Source: Collinsella tanakaei YIT 12063 (GTDB lineage Bacteria; Actinomycetota; Coriobacteriia; Coriobacteriales; Coriobacteriaceae). Taken from it: DNA of 64,000 nucleotides. The position numbers and the translations under genes were made by a program. The notes beneath the pieces are model-generated. The model did no database searches. It was not told the DNA's origin and worked only from the letters and a program-made list of their open reading frames with translations. The stretch covers positions 51,385 to 115,384 of the forward strand of contig NZ_JH126469.1 of assembly GCF_000225705.1 (NCBI RefSeq), given 5' to 3'. This document shows, piece after piece, positions 26,656-35,966 of the stretch (position 1 is the first letter of the stretch; each line of letters starts with the position of its first letter).

Positions 26656-27843
26656 ATGCCCCAAGGCAAGCAGGTTGCTATCGCACGCGCAAACAAGCCC
26701 CATCGCGACCATAGGGCCAATCGGCTTCCTGGATTCTACGGCATGCTGCAGCTGAGCGTGCGCGACCTCAAGGGTCTGCGCGAGTCCGCTGGCTGCCGGG
26801 CGTGCCGCGCCACGGTCAACGCCGCCCTGCTGGTGCGCGCCGCCCTTATTGTGGCGTCTGCGGTGCTGTTTATCTCCGCCTTTGGCGCCGCGTTTGGACC
26901 GCAGAGCTCCATTCCGGCCGTCGCGGTCTTTGTCTTCATCCTGTGCGTGCGCTTTGTGGGCTTCAACTACGCTCCGCGCCAGAACCTGCTGGCCCTGCTG
27001 GTTGTGTTCGCCGTTCTCACGGCGGTGCCGCTGCTGGGGCAGGGGGCGGGCCCGCTTGCGAGGCTGGCGCTCAACATCGCCGGCCTCGCGGTGGTTATGG
27101 TGGTGGGCGTCGACGACCCGCGCATGGGAAACGGCGGCACATACGGCTTTGGCTACGCCCTGCTGGTGGGTGCTTCCTACGACGCCCCGCTTTCTGCCGG
27201 GCAGGTTCCCGCTCGACTGGCAACCATGGCCGCGGGCTTTGCGCTGTGCGCGGCGGTCTATTGGCGCTGTCGCAACCGCACGGCCGAGGCCCAGGTGGCA
27301 GCGGCGGCGCGCGAACGCGGCGAGGAGCGCCCGTATAGAACCATCGTCCAGGCCTTGGACGAGGCATCGCTGCAAAATCCCAAGACCCGCTACCATATCA
27401 GGGCGGCGCTGGGTATCTCCCTTGCATTCTTTGCGGGCGACGTGTTGGGCGTGGAGCGCCTTATGTGGATGGGCCTGGTGGGATCGAGCCTGTTGACCCC
27501 GTACGCGACGGCCGTGCGCGACCGCATCTGGTGGCGCGTGGGGTTCAGCGCGGTGGGCGTGGGGCTGTTCTGCTTGGTTTACCCGGCGGCCCCGCCCCTG
27601 GTCCAAGCCGTGTTTGGCATGGTGGTGGGTATGTGCTGCGGGCTATCCGGCAAATACCACTGGACGCAGGCGTTCAATACCATGGGGGCGATGCTATTGG
27701 CGCAGACCATGTTTGGCATGGGCGGGGCGGCGTTTTGGCGCATCGCGGACAGCCTGATCGCCGCGGCGGTGGTGGCGGCGTTCTCGGTGGCGTTCAATCG
27801 CGGCATGAGCCGCCTTGCGTCCGATGGCGAGACCGCCGTATAG
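26656..27843 (+). CDS. FUSC-like multi-pass membrane protein
   Basis: A 395-residue inner-membrane protein with two sets of about five hydrophobic helices (from AALLVRAALIVASAVLF, then after a soluble stretch from IRAALGISLAFFAGDVLG). The two-block layout and the ALGISLAFF and second-block GVGLFCLV helices resemble the FUSC / aromatic-acid-exporter group. AAGGAG precedes the ATG at 26656; earlier in-frame ATGs lack a ribosome site. Function is inferred only at family level. Confidence 0.65.
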   Translation: MPQGKQVAIARANKPHRDHRANRLPGFYGMLQLSVRDLKGLRESAGCRACRATVNAALLVRAALIVASAVLFISAFGAAFGPQSSIPAVAVFVFILCVRFVGFNYAPRQNLLALLVVFAVLTAVPLLGQGAGPLARLALNIAGLAVVMVVGVDDPRMGNGGTYGFGYALLVGASYDAPLSAGQVPARLATMAAGFALCAAVYWRCRNRTAEAQVAAAARERGEERPYRTIVQALDEASLQNPKTRYHIRAALGISLAFFAGDVLGVERLMWMGLVGSSLLTPYATAVRDRIWWRVGFSAVGVGLFCLVYPAAPPLVQAVFGMVVGMCCGLSGKYHWTQAFNTMGAMLLAQTMFGMGGAAFWRIADSLIAAAVVAAFSVAFNRGMSRLASDGETAV

Positions 27844-27908
27844 GCTTGTTTTGAGGAGCTGGGCGGTTGCGGATGCGAGGACGTGCGGGCGCGCGGCTTG
27901 CTTTCGCG

Positions 27909-28949
27909 CTAGCAGATGCGGGGGAGCTGCTCGCCAACCAGCATATCGAGCACGCGCGTGGAGCCCCAACCGCAGCGGACGCGAACCGTGGGGCGTGCGT
28001 CGCGCCTGGTAGAGGCCGCCTCGCAAACCTCGCCTATGATGGCAGCGCTCTCGCCGTAGCGGCTGGAGCGCATGGCGGCAAGCGCGGCGTCGGCCTCGTC
28101 CGCGGGGACAACGGCGACCATCTTTCCCTCGTTGGCAACCTGCAGCACGTCGTATCCCAGCATCTCGCAGGCGCCGCGGACTTCTGGGCGCACGGGGATG
28201 GAGTCCTCGTCCACATAGATATCCACGCCCGATGCGGCGGCGAATTCGTTGAGGGTGCTGGCAAGGCCGCCGCGCGTGGGGTCGCGGAAGCAGCGCGCAT
28301 GCGGTGCGGCGTCGAGCACGTTGTAGATGAGATGATTGAGCGGCGCGGCGTCGGACTCGATGGCGGTGGAGAACGCCAGGCCCTCGCGTTGGCTCATGAT
28401 GGCGATGCCGTGATCTCCCAATGTGCCGCTGACCAGCACCTTGTCACCGGGTCGGCAGGCCGCTCCGGAGAGCTCAACGCCCGCGGGCACCTCGCCCACG
28501 CCTGCGGTGTTGATGTAGACGCCGTCCGCGCCGCCGCGCTCGACCACCTTGGTGTCGCCGGTGATGATGGCGACGCCCGCCTCGCGCGCGGTCTGCGCCA
28601 TGGTGTGGACGATCGCTCGCAGGTCCGCCATGGGATACCCCTCTTCCAGGATGAAGCCGCAGGAGAGGTAGCGCACGCGCGCGCCGGAGGTGGCGACGTC
28701 GTTGACGGTGCCGCATACGGCGAGCCTGCCGATGTTTCCGCCGGGGAAGAATTGCGGCGTGACTACAAAGCTATCCGTTGACATGGCGATGCGACCGGTG
28801 GGGGCAAGCTGAGCGACGCCGGCGTCGTTGCCGGCGAGGAGCTCTGGCGAGCCGAACTCGTCCAAAAACAGCTCATCGATGATGCGTTTCATCATCTGCC
28901 CGCCCGACCCGTGGCCAAGAAGGACGGTTGCGTCTGTTGAGGTATCCAT
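27909..28949 (-). CDS. hypE: Hydrogenase maturation factor HypE
   Basis: A 346-residue HypE, which dehydrates the carbamoyl group on its C-terminal cysteine to thiocyanate, the source of the CN ligands of the [NiFe] centre. The N-terminal GHGSGGQMMKRII and the ATP-binding GDTKVVERGGADGVYINT are family signatures, and the protein ends in the required PRIC (Cys346). ATG 28949 follows AAAGGG; an upstream in-frame start has no homology. It is the last gene of hypC-hypD-hypE, 132 bases after hypD. Confidence 0.95.
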   Translation of the reverse strand: MDTSTDATVLLGHGSGGQMMKRIIDELFLDEFGSPELLAGNDAGVAQLAPTGRIAMSTDSFVVTPQFFPGGNIGRLAVCGTVNDVATSGARVRYLSCGFILEEGYPMADLRAIVHTMAQTAREAGVAIITGDTKVVERGGADGVYINTAGVGEVPAGVELSGAACRPGDKVLVSGTLGDHGIAIMSQREGLAFSTAIESDAAPLNHLIYNVLDAAPHARCFRDPTRGGLASTLNEFAAASGVDIYVDEDSIPVRPEVRGACEMLGYDVLQVANEGKMVAVVPADEADAALAAMRSSRYGESAAIIGEVCEAASTRRDARPTVRVRCGWGSTRVLDMLVGEQLPRIC

Positions 28950-29081
28950 GGTGAAGGTCACCCTTTCTTGGTTGCGATGGCGCCGGGGCGGCGGGGCCGC
29001 CGGGGCGGGGTTGGTGCGGACGAGGATGGGCACCGGCGTGGTCTTTGCGCTTTGCCGGATCTTTGCGCCTTGCCGGCTTGC

Positions 29082-30176
29082 CTATGCCTCGCGGTAGCGA
29101 TAGTAGGCAGCGCAGCTGCCCTCGCTTGAGACCATGCAAGGGCCCACGGGCTTTTCCGGCGTGCAGGTGCGCCCAAACAGCGGGCAGCCGCCGGGGGTGA
29201 TGACGCCGCGCAGCACGTCGCCGCAGCGGCAGCCGGCGGCCTCGCGCGTGGGTTCGATGTCGACGTCAAAGCGGCGGCTTGCATCCAGGTGCGCGAACTC
29301 GTCTCGAATGCGCAGGCCGGAGGCGGGGATGGCGCCCAGTCCGCGCCATGTGGCGTCGACGGGCTCGAAGACCTGCTGCACCAGCTGGCGCGCGACGGCG
29401 TTGCCGCCCTGGTTCACGCCGCGGCGGTAGGCGTTTTGGATGTCCGGCGCGCCTTCGGCAACCATGCGGACCAGCATGGCGATGCCCTCGAGCACGTCGA
29501 CGGGCTCGAAGCCGGTGACAACGCCCGGGGTAGAGAACTCGTCCACCAAAAAGCGGTAGGTCTCCACGCCCGTGATGGTGGAGACATGGCCCGGCAGGAT
29601 GAAGCCGTCGATACGCGTCTGCGGATCGCTGGCGATGGCGCGAAGCGCAGGCGGCGTGGTCTTGTGGGCGCAGAAGACGGAGAAGTTCTCTATGCCGCGG
29701 TCGTGCGCGTCGAGGATGGTCGCCGCGATCGCGGGGGTGGTGGTCTCGAAGCCCACGCCCATAAAGATGACCTGCAGGTGCGGATTTGCCTGGGCGAGCT
29801 CCACGGCGTCTAGGGGGGAGTAGACGATGCGCACGTCGCGGCCGGCGGCCTTTTGGCGCGATAGCGACGTGGTCGATCCGGGTACGCGCACCATGTCGCC
29901 AAAGGTGGCGATGACCACGCCGTCTAGGCGCGAGAGCGCGATAGCGTGGTCTATGTCGCGGTTGGAGGTGACGCAGACCGGGCAGCCGGGGCCGGAGAGC
30001 AGGTGCACGCCGGCGGGCATGATGGAACGAAAGCCATAGCGCCCGATGCTCACCGTGTGGGTGCCGCAGACTTCCATAAGGTTGATTTGCCGATCGCCCG
30101 CCATGGCATGGATGGAGTCGATGAGCCGGCGGGCAAGCGCGGCGTCGCGGAAGGCGCCGAAGTCGATATCGCTCAT
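29082..30176 (-). CDS. hypD: Hydrogenase maturation factor HypD
   Basis: A 364-residue HypD, the iron-sulfur scaffold that works with HypC to assemble Fe(CN)2CO. The CGTHT motif (MEVCGTHTVSIGRYGF), GPGCPVC, and MGVGFETTTPA are all present, as are the C-terminal cluster cysteines (CRCGDVLRG, CPLFGRTC, GPCMVSSEGSC). It overlaps the end of hypC by four bases. The adjacent strand contains long shadow frames that are not genes. Confidence 0.96.
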   Translation of the reverse strand: MSDIDFGAFRDAALARRLIDSIHAMAGDRQINLMEVCGTHTVSIGRYGFRSIMPAGVHLLSGPGCPVCVTSNRDIDHAIALSRLDGVVIATFGDMVRVPGSTTSLSRQKAAGRDVRIVYSPLDAVELAQANPHLQVIFMGVGFETTTPAIAATILDAHDRGIENFSVFCAHKTTPPALRAIASDPQTRIDGFILPGHVSTITGVETYRFLVDEFSTPGVVTGFEPVDVLEGIAMLVRMVAEGAPDIQNAYRRGVNQGGNAVARQLVQQVFEPVDATWRGLGAIPASGLRIRDEFAHLDASRRFDVDIEPTREAAGCRCGDVLRGVITPGGCPLFGRTCTPEKPVGPCMVSSEGSCAAYYRYREA

Positions 30177-30475
30177 GCGGCACCGCCGTCGTCGAGCGAG
30201 GGTTCCGCGTGCATGGAAAGCTCTTCTGCTGCCTCGGCCTGCGCCAGGTCCTCGTCAAAAAGGTCGGGAAGCTCGCGCACCAGGCGCAGGGTCTCCTCCG
30301 CCTCTGCGGGGTCGATCACCTGGATGCCAAAGCCGGCGTGCACCAGCACGTAATCGTCCACCTGCGCGGTGGGCACCAGGCGCAGCGACACCTCGCGCTG
30401 GACGCCCAGCATGTCGACCGTCGCGCGGCCAAAGGGGTTTATCTGCAGGATCTTACCGGGAACTGCAAGGCACAT
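30173..30475 (-). CDS. hypC: Hydrogenase maturation chaperone HypC
   Basis: A 100-residue HypC/HupF-type chaperone that carries iron with its ligands from HypD to the hydrogenase large subunit. The N-terminal MCLAVPGKI supplies the essential Cys2, and VDDYVLVHAGFGIQVID is the family core. ATG 30475 follows AAGAGG. It leads the hypC-hypD-hypE operon. The acidic C-terminal tail (about 20 residues) is longer than usual. Confidence 0.95.
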   Translation of the reverse strand: MCLAVPGKILQINPFGRATVDMLGVQREVSLRLVPTAQVDDYVLVHAGFGIQVIDPAEAEETLRLVRELPDLFDEDLAQAEAAEELSMHAEPSLDDGGAA

Positions 30476-30694
30476 AAGACCTCTTTTACGGGTTGGCGCC
30501 GCGCCCCTTTCCGTGTTTGGAATGGAGCGGGCGGTGCGATTTGTTTTCTTGCTAGATGGTACCCCGCCGGAGCGACATCGCCAATGACAAGCGTTGGTTT
30601 GGACGCGGATTGGGGAACGGCAGGCCCGGGGTGCGGGGCGGTCCTGGGGAGTGAGGACCGAGCGAGGGGCGGGCCGCCCCCATGCGGGCTTCGA

Positions 30695-30973
30695 GCCAAA
30701 TAGCGCCTTACTGCGAAATGGAGGGTGTGCCAAATAATCGCTTAGTGTGGAGGCTGGGACAAATAATCGCTTAGTGCGGTTCGAATTGTGCCAAATAGTG
30801 CGTTAGTGTGGTGAAAAAGGGTGATAGATTGGTACCTTATGAATAGGTTGTTTGTATCGGGCGAGGTAGATGGCTTGGACGGTGGGGCTTGATGCATAAA
30901 GAATTCGCTCCGAGACCTCTCCGGACCGCACTAAGGCACTATTTGTCCTAACCTCCACACTAAAGGCTTTTTT
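30695..30973. repeat. Second repeat cluster: direct units followed by inverted units
   Basis: A unit reading GCCAAATAATCGCTTAGTGT with GG after it starts at 30695 (diverged), 30729, 30758 and 30790, spaced 29-34 bases. Inverted copies lie at 30926-30947 (CCGCACTAAGGCACTATTTG) and from 30955 (CCACACTAAAGGC). About 110 bases separate the two orientations. The architecture copies that of the 31-bp clusters at 15663 and 42919, but the core is different. No coding frame is plausible. Confidence 0.8.
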
Positions 30974-31024
30974 GACACGCGCCGCTGGCTGACACGCGCC
31001 GCTGGCTGACACACGCCGCCGGCT
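30974..31024. repeat. Three tandem 17-bp units
   Basis: The unit GACACGCGCCGCTGGCT occurs twice exactly (30974, 30991) and once with two changes (31008). It directly follows the inverted units of the preceding cluster and ends 70 bases before the nucleoside hydrolase start. Confidence 0.85.
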
Positions 31025-31093
31025 GGCGTGGGTATGATGGGTGCGGAACGCAAGAGCGCGCGGGTGCGCTCGCCGCAGAAGAAGAGGGGTGCC

Positions 31094-32086
31094 ATGACCT
31101 GGGAAGATTATGTTGTAAGCGATGTGTGGGTTGACTGCGACCCCGGCATCGATGACGCCGTGATGCTGGCCGCCCTTTCCGGCGCGGTTGGGCGGGGGCG
31201 CGTGCGCCTGCATGGGCTTTCGAGCGTTGCGGGCAACATGCCGCTTGACGTGACGACGGCGAATCTGCTGGCACTAGCCTCTTATTTGGCGCTTCCACAC
31301 GTGCTGGTTGCCCGCGGGGCGAACCGCCCCTTGGTGCGCGCCGCGTGCGATGCCGCCCACGTGCACGGGGCGAACGGCCTGGGCGAGGTCGAGATCCCCG
31401 CGGGCGACCGAGCTCTTGCCAACGATTCTGCAGTGCTGGCAATGCACAAGGCCATTTGCTTGCTGGCGCCTGCGCGCCGGATGAGGCTGGTTGCTGCGGG
31501 GCCGCTCACCAACATCGCCCTGCTGTTGCGCGCGTTTCCAGATGACGCTGTCCGCATTCAAGACGTGGTCATTATGGGTGGGTCTACCTGCGGCGGCAAT
31601 GTGACCCCGCGGGCGGAGTACAACATTTGGGCGGATCCTGAGGCGGCGCACATGGTCTTTGCGTCGGGCGTGCCCGTGGTGATGTGCGGGCTGGACGTCA
31701 CGCTCAGAAGCGGGCTGTCCGCAGAGCAGCTGACATCGATGCGCGATGGCGATAGCGAACGCCTTTGCGCGCTGGCTCGTATGCTGTCCTTTTACAAGGG
31801 CGATCCCGCCTCGTGGCCGCATGGCGTGTGCGTGGTGCACGATGCGGTGCCGCTGCTCTACGTGCTTGCGCCCGACCTGTTTCAAGGAGTGCGCGGCGTT
31901 GTTGAGATTGGCTTGGGCCAGGACGACCGTGGCGAGACGCGGCTTGTCGCTGCGGGCGACGGCGCGGATGCTGGCGTCGCGAAGGCCTCGGGGAATGCGA
32001 CACCGTCTAATGCGTTGGTTTTGAGCCTGGTGGACGCGCTGGGATTCCAGAAGGTCCTGGGCAACTTGCTCCAAGCGGTTCGCTAA
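31094..32086 (+). CDS. Nucleoside hydrolase
   Basis: A 330-residue inosine-uridine-preferring nucleoside hydrolase that releases ribose and base. The Ca2+-binding signature is DCDPGIDDA (residues 14-22), with GPLTNIALLL and the EYNIWADPEAAHMVF region further on. ATG 31094 follows AAGAGGGG. It is followed 204 bases later by a ribokinase-like gene, so the pair would salvage nucleosides and phosphorylate the ribose produced. Confidence 0.92.
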   Translation: MTWEDYVVSDVWVDCDPGIDDAVMLAALSGAVGRGRVRLHGLSSVAGNMPLDVTTANLLALASYLALPHVLVARGANRPLVRAACDAAHVHGANGLGEVEIPAGDRALANDSAVLAMHKAICLLAPARRMRLVAAGPLTNIALLLRAFPDDAVRIQDVVIMGGSTCGGNVTPRAEYNIWADPEAAHMVFASGVPVVMCGLDVTLRSGLSAEQLTSMRDGDSERLCALARMLSFYKGDPASWPHGVCVVHDAVPLLYVLAPDLFQGVRGVVEIGLGQDDRGETRLVAAGDGADAGVAKASGNATPSNALVLSLVDALGFQKVLGNLLQAVR

Positions 32087-32289
32087 CGGCTTTTTGGATG
32101 CCTGCGCGGCGGCTTGGGGTGTATGGCCTAGCGCCCGGCTTGGGACAGAAGGCGCCGCTCCAGGCCCCTTGCCGCGCTTCGCTGCCGTGCAAATGCAGCC
32201 CGCGGCGTCCCCACCCGTGCGATAATCCCAAAGAGAAACCCCATCCAAGCGACCATAGATTGCGCCGGCCGCGGCGCCCGGGAGGCATC

Positions 32290-33345
32290 ATGAGCATCTT
32301 GTGCTTTGGATCTGCAAACATCGACGACACGTATCGCGTGCCTCATATGGTTGCGCGCGGCGAGACGCTGGCGGCGACCAGCGTGGTTCGTTGCGCCGGC
32401 GGCAAGGGGCTTAACCAGGCGATAGCGCTCGCGCGCGCCGCGTCGGGGCGCCTGGACGTAGCGTTTGCCGGCTGCGTGGGAGCGGACGGCGCGTTTTTGC
32501 TGGGCGAGCTTGAGGCGGCGGGCGTTGATGTGGCGCGCGTGCAGGTGCTTGAGGACGAGCACACCGGGCTCGCCGTTATCCAAAATGATGACGCGGGCGA
32601 CAACTGCATCATCTTATACGGTGGCGCCAACCGCCGTGTGACGCCCGAGCTGGTTCGCCGTGCGCTGGCGTTTTATGGGCCCGGCGACATGGTGGTGCTG
32701 CAAAACGAGGTTAATTTGGTGGACGAGGTTATCGACCAGGCGGCGGACCGCGGCATGCAGGTCGCGCTCAATCCCTCGCCCTTCGATGCGTCGATTATGG
32801 ACCTGCCTTTGGATAAGGTCGACTACCTGCTGGTGAATGAAATCGAAGCGATGCAGCTGCTCAAAGCGCTGGGCGCCGCTTCTGTGGACAGTGCCGATAT
32901 CGATGCTGGAGAGGCCACCGCGACCACGGGGGCTGACGCGACCGCGGGTGATTGGGCGGCGGTGGCCCGCGCGTTGGGCGAGCGCTTCCGCTCCACGTGC
33001 GTCGTCATGACGCTGGGGGCGCAGGGAGCCTATCTTATTGACGGCGCCGCGTGCACGCACGTGCCGGCATGTCCTTGCAAGGCGGTGGACACCACGGCAG
33101 CTGGCGACACGTTCACGGGTTATTTCTTGGCGGGAATCGCGTTGGGCGGCAGCGCACTTGCGGCAATGGCTACGGCTGCATGCGCGGCGTCGATCGCTGT
33201 CTCGCGCCCGGGCGCTGCCGCTTCGATTCCGTCTGCGGACGAGGTTGCCGCTGCGGGCGAGGGTGCTGCGGACGGGGCTGGTGTTGCGGACGAGGGCGTT
33301 GCGGACTCGTCCGTCGTAGACGGAGCTGCCGAGCGGCTGGTTTAA
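32290..33345 (+). CDS. PfkB-family carbohydrate kinase (ribokinase-like)
   Basis: A 351-residue PfkB-family kinase. The N-terminal GSANIDDTYRVPHMVARGET and GGKGLNQAIALARA are ribokinase signatures, and the catalytic motif VDTTAAGDTFTGYF supplies the base Asp and anion hole. A low-complexity Ala/Gly/Asp insertion (about residues 202-215) and an Ala/Val/Asp-rich C-terminal tail are unusual. GGGAGG precedes the ATG. Its stop codon overlaps that of the convergent hypF. Ribose is the likely substrate given the upstream nucleoside hydrolase. Confidence 0.88.
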   Translation: MSILCFGSANIDDTYRVPHMVARGETLAATSVVRCAGGKGLNQAIALARAASGRLDVAFAGCVGADGAFLLGELEAAGVDVARVQVLEDEHTGLAVIQNDDAGDNCIILYGGANRRVTPELVRRALAFYGPGDMVVLQNEVNLVDEVIDQAADRGMQVALNPSPFDASIMDLPLDKVDYLLVNEIEAMQLLKALGAASVDSADIDAGEATATTGADATAGDWAAVARALGERFRSTCVVMTLGAQGAYLIDGAACTHVPACPCKAVDTTAAGDTFTGYFLAGIALGGSALAAMATAACAASIAVSRPGAAASIPSADEVAAAGEGAADGAGVADEGVADSSVVDGAAERLV

Positions 33346-35882
33346 CCCAGGCTCAAGCGCTGCCGGGCGACCGCTGCTTGCCCGTAAGCGATGCACCCGT
33401 CGTTGACGGGGACGCTGCGCGGGATAAGCACTTCAAGCCCTGCGCTTTCAAGTCCATTGCGGATAAGCTGCAGCAGCAAGCGGTTCATGAAGACGCCGCC
33501 GGAGAGGGCGACGGTGCGGACGCTGGCATCGTGGCAGATGTCTTCCGCGGCGGCGCAGGCAGAGCGGGCGACGGATTGGTGGAACGCTAGGGCCAGCGCG
33601 TCCGTAGGCGCGCCGGCGTGAAGTCGGTCGAGAACGCCTTGCAGCGCAGGTGCGGGATCGAGCGTCAAGCGGCGCTGTGGGGTCTCCTCGTCCACACGCG
33701 CCATATGCGAGCGGGTCTGGGAGTCTGGTTCTGCGGGGCTTTGACAGGACAGCGCGAAGGAGGGCAGGTCGATGGCGGGCGCGTTGCGGTCGCGGGCGCG
33801 CCATGCGGCGGTCTCCAAGAGGATCGCGGGCTCTCCCTCATAGGTTGCGACGCCGCAGATGCCCAGCAGGGCCGAGACGGCGTCGAGCAAGCGGCCCATG
33901 CTGCTGGTGAGCGGGCCGTTGACGCCGCGCTCGACCATCTGCAGCGTGACCTCGCGCATCGTTGGTTCAAGTTGGCCGAGCGCTGCCGCCGCGCCGGGGT
34001 GGTCCAGCAGGTCGGCGGCGTAAAGGAGGGACAGGGCGTTTCTGCGGGCGTCGCGCACCGATGCCGCCGCGCCCGGCAGGCGCCACGGCGCGAGCGATCC
34101 CGCCCGAGCGTAGCCGCCAAGGTCGCAGAGCAGCAGCTCGCCGCCCCACACGGTGCCGTCCGTGCCCGCGCCGGTACCGTCGAACGCCAGGCCCAGGACG
34201 CGGTCGCGGCGGGAGTGCTCGGCCATGACGGCGGCGATGTGGGCGTGGTGGTGCTGGACTTCGATGGGCGGGGCCTGGTGCTGCGCTGCCTGCTGGCGCG
34301 CCCACTGACTTGAAAGGTAGGCGGGGTGCAGGTCGCACGCGATGGCGGTTTGCCGCAGGTCGAAGAGGCCGGTGAGGCGCTCGCGCGCGGCGTGCCACGC
34401 ATCGAGGGTCTCGGCGTTCTCTATGTCGCCGATATGCTGGGACAAGAAGCAGCTGGCCGTGCCGTCCGCGTTCTCGCGCGTGAGGGCGAGCGTGGCCTTC
34501 TGCTCGCTTCCGCACGCCAGGATGCAGGCGTCCTGCGCGCTGGGGGCGTTTTGGGTGGCGGGCGGCAATGGGCGCACGGGCAGCGGAAGGGGCTGCGGAG
34601 CGTACCCGCGGGCGCGGCGCACGGGCATGGCGGCGCCGTTGACGACGCGTACCACGGAGTCGTCGTAGCGCGAGAGGATGTCACGGTCGTTGCCCAGCAG
34701 GGCGTCGGCGATGCCGGTGGCGACCAAGCGCTCCCAGGCAAGCTTGTCGTTTGTTTCGATGGGTTCTTCGCTGACGTTGCCGCTGGTCATGACTAGCGCG
34801 GTGACGCCGGTCTTCTCGCAGGAGGCCAGCAGCAGGTGCTGCAGGGGCGTATAGGGCAGCATGACGCCCAGCTCCGGCAGGTCGAACGCGACTGCCGGCG
34901 CGACCGCGGGCGCGGTTGCCGGGCGGGCGCCGGGCGCGGGCTTGCGGCGTCGCAGCAGGACGATGGGCCGCACCGATCCTGCGAGCAGCTGCTGCTCGTC
35001 CTCGTCCACATGGCAAAGGGCGCGGGCGCGGTCGAGGTCGCGCACCATGACGGCGAGCGGCTTGTTGGAGCGGCGCTTGCGGCGGCGGAGTTCGAGCACC
35101 GCGGCCTGGTTGGAGGCGTCGCAGGCGAGGTGGAAGCCGCCCAAGCCCTTGATGGCGACGATGCCCCCTGCGGCGATGAGTTCGCGGCAGCGCTCGATGA
35201 TGGCGTCGCTTTCTTGGCGGGTGCGCCCAATGGCGGGGACTGGCCCGGCGTCGGGCGCGGTGCCGGGCTGAGGATCGCGCTCGCGCCACGTGATGTGCGG
35301 GCCGCACTCAAAGCAGGCGTCCGGCTGGGCGTGGAAACGCCGGTCGAGCGGATCGGCGTATTCGGCGGCGCAGGCGGGGCACATGGGGAAGCGGTCCATG
35401 GAGGTCATGGCGCGGTCATAGGGCAGGTCGCGGATGATGGTGAAGCGCGGTCCGCAGTTGGTGCAGTTGATGAAGGGGTAGTGGTAGCGCCGGTCTGTGG
35501 GGTCGAAGAGCTCGCGGACGCAGTCCGGGCAGGTGGCGATGTCGGGCGAGACCAGCGTGGTGTGGGCGGTTTTGTCCTCTGACGTGCGGATGATGAACGC
35601 AGGCGCGCCGGGGGCGGAAGCCGCGTCGCCGCTGCGGGACGGATGGTTCTCGAGCGGGGTTACCGCCACGCGCTCGATGCGGGATGCGGCGGGCGCGTGG
35701 GCGGAAAGCGCGCGCACGAACTTGCGCATATCCTCGTCCGCGCCATGGGCCTCGATGTGTACGCCGTCGCCGGCGTTGAGCACCCAGCCGGATATGCGGT
35801 TGGCAACGGCCTCGCGAAAGACAAAGGGACGCATGCCGACGCCCTGGACAATGCCGGTGATATGGATGAGGGCGTCGGTCAT
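33342..35882 (-). CDS. hypF: Carbamoyltransferase HypF
   Basis: An 846-residue HypF, which makes thiocarboxamide on HypE from carbamoyl phosphate and ATP. Domains in order: acylphosphatase-like (GIVQGVGMRPFVFREAV, residues 10-26), two Cys4 zinc fingers (CPDC...CTNC and CPAC...CFEC), a YrdC-like domain (GGIVAIKGLGGFHLACDA), and a Kae1-like domain with metal histidines in HHHAHIAAVMAEH. An Ala/Pro-rich insertion lies between the last two. It is separated from hypCDE by the nucleoside-salvage pair and the repeat cluster. Confidence 0.95.
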   Translation of the reverse strand: MTDALIHITGIVQGVGMRPFVFREAVANRISGWVLNAGDGVHIEAHGADEDMRKFVRALSAHAPAASRIERVAVTPLENHPSRSGDAASAPGAPAFIIRTSEDKTAHTTLVSPDIATCPDCVRELFDPTDRRYHYPFINCTNCGPRFTIIRDLPYDRAMTSMDRFPMCPACAAEYADPLDRRFHAQPDACFECGPHITWRERDPQPGTAPDAGPVPAIGRTRQESDAIIERCRELIAAGGIVAIKGLGGFHLACDASNQAAVLELRRRKRRSNKPLAVMVRDLDRARALCHVDEDEQQLLAGSVRPIVLLRRRKPAPGARPATAPAVAPAVAFDLPELGVMLPYTPLQHLLLASCEKTGVTALVMTSGNVSEEPIETNDKLAWERLVATGIADALLGNDRDILSRYDDSVVRVVNGAAMPVRRARGYAPQPLPLPVRPLPPATQNAPSAQDACILACGSEQKATLALTRENADGTASCFLSQHIGDIENAETLDAWHAARERLTGLFDLRQTAIACDLHPAYLSSQWARQQAAQHQAPPIEVQHHHAHIAAVMAEHSRRDRVLGLAFDGTGAGTDGTVWGGELLLCDLGGYARAGSLAPWRLPGAAASVRDARRNALSLLYAADLLDHPGAAAALGQLEPTMREVTLQMVERGVNGPLTSSMGRLLDAVSALLGICGVATYEGEPAILLETAAWRARDRNAPAIDLPSFALSCQSPAEPDSQTRSHMARVDEETPQRRLTLDPAPALQGVLDRLHAGAPTDALALAFHQSVARSACAAAEDICHDASVRTVALSGGVFMNRLLLQLIRNGLESAGLEVLIPRSVPVNDGCIAYGQAAVARQRLSLG

Positions 35883-35966
35883 ACATGTTCCTAACTTTTG
35901 GGGTGCCGTCGCGCGGCGCGGCGCGGTGCGGGCTGCACCGCAGCGGGCGTTGCGCGACGGATGCCG

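Noticed and set aside
35821..35890. NikR box near the hypF start
   Set aside because: Only a TCATAC half site is visible; the partner GTATGA at 16-base spacing is missing.
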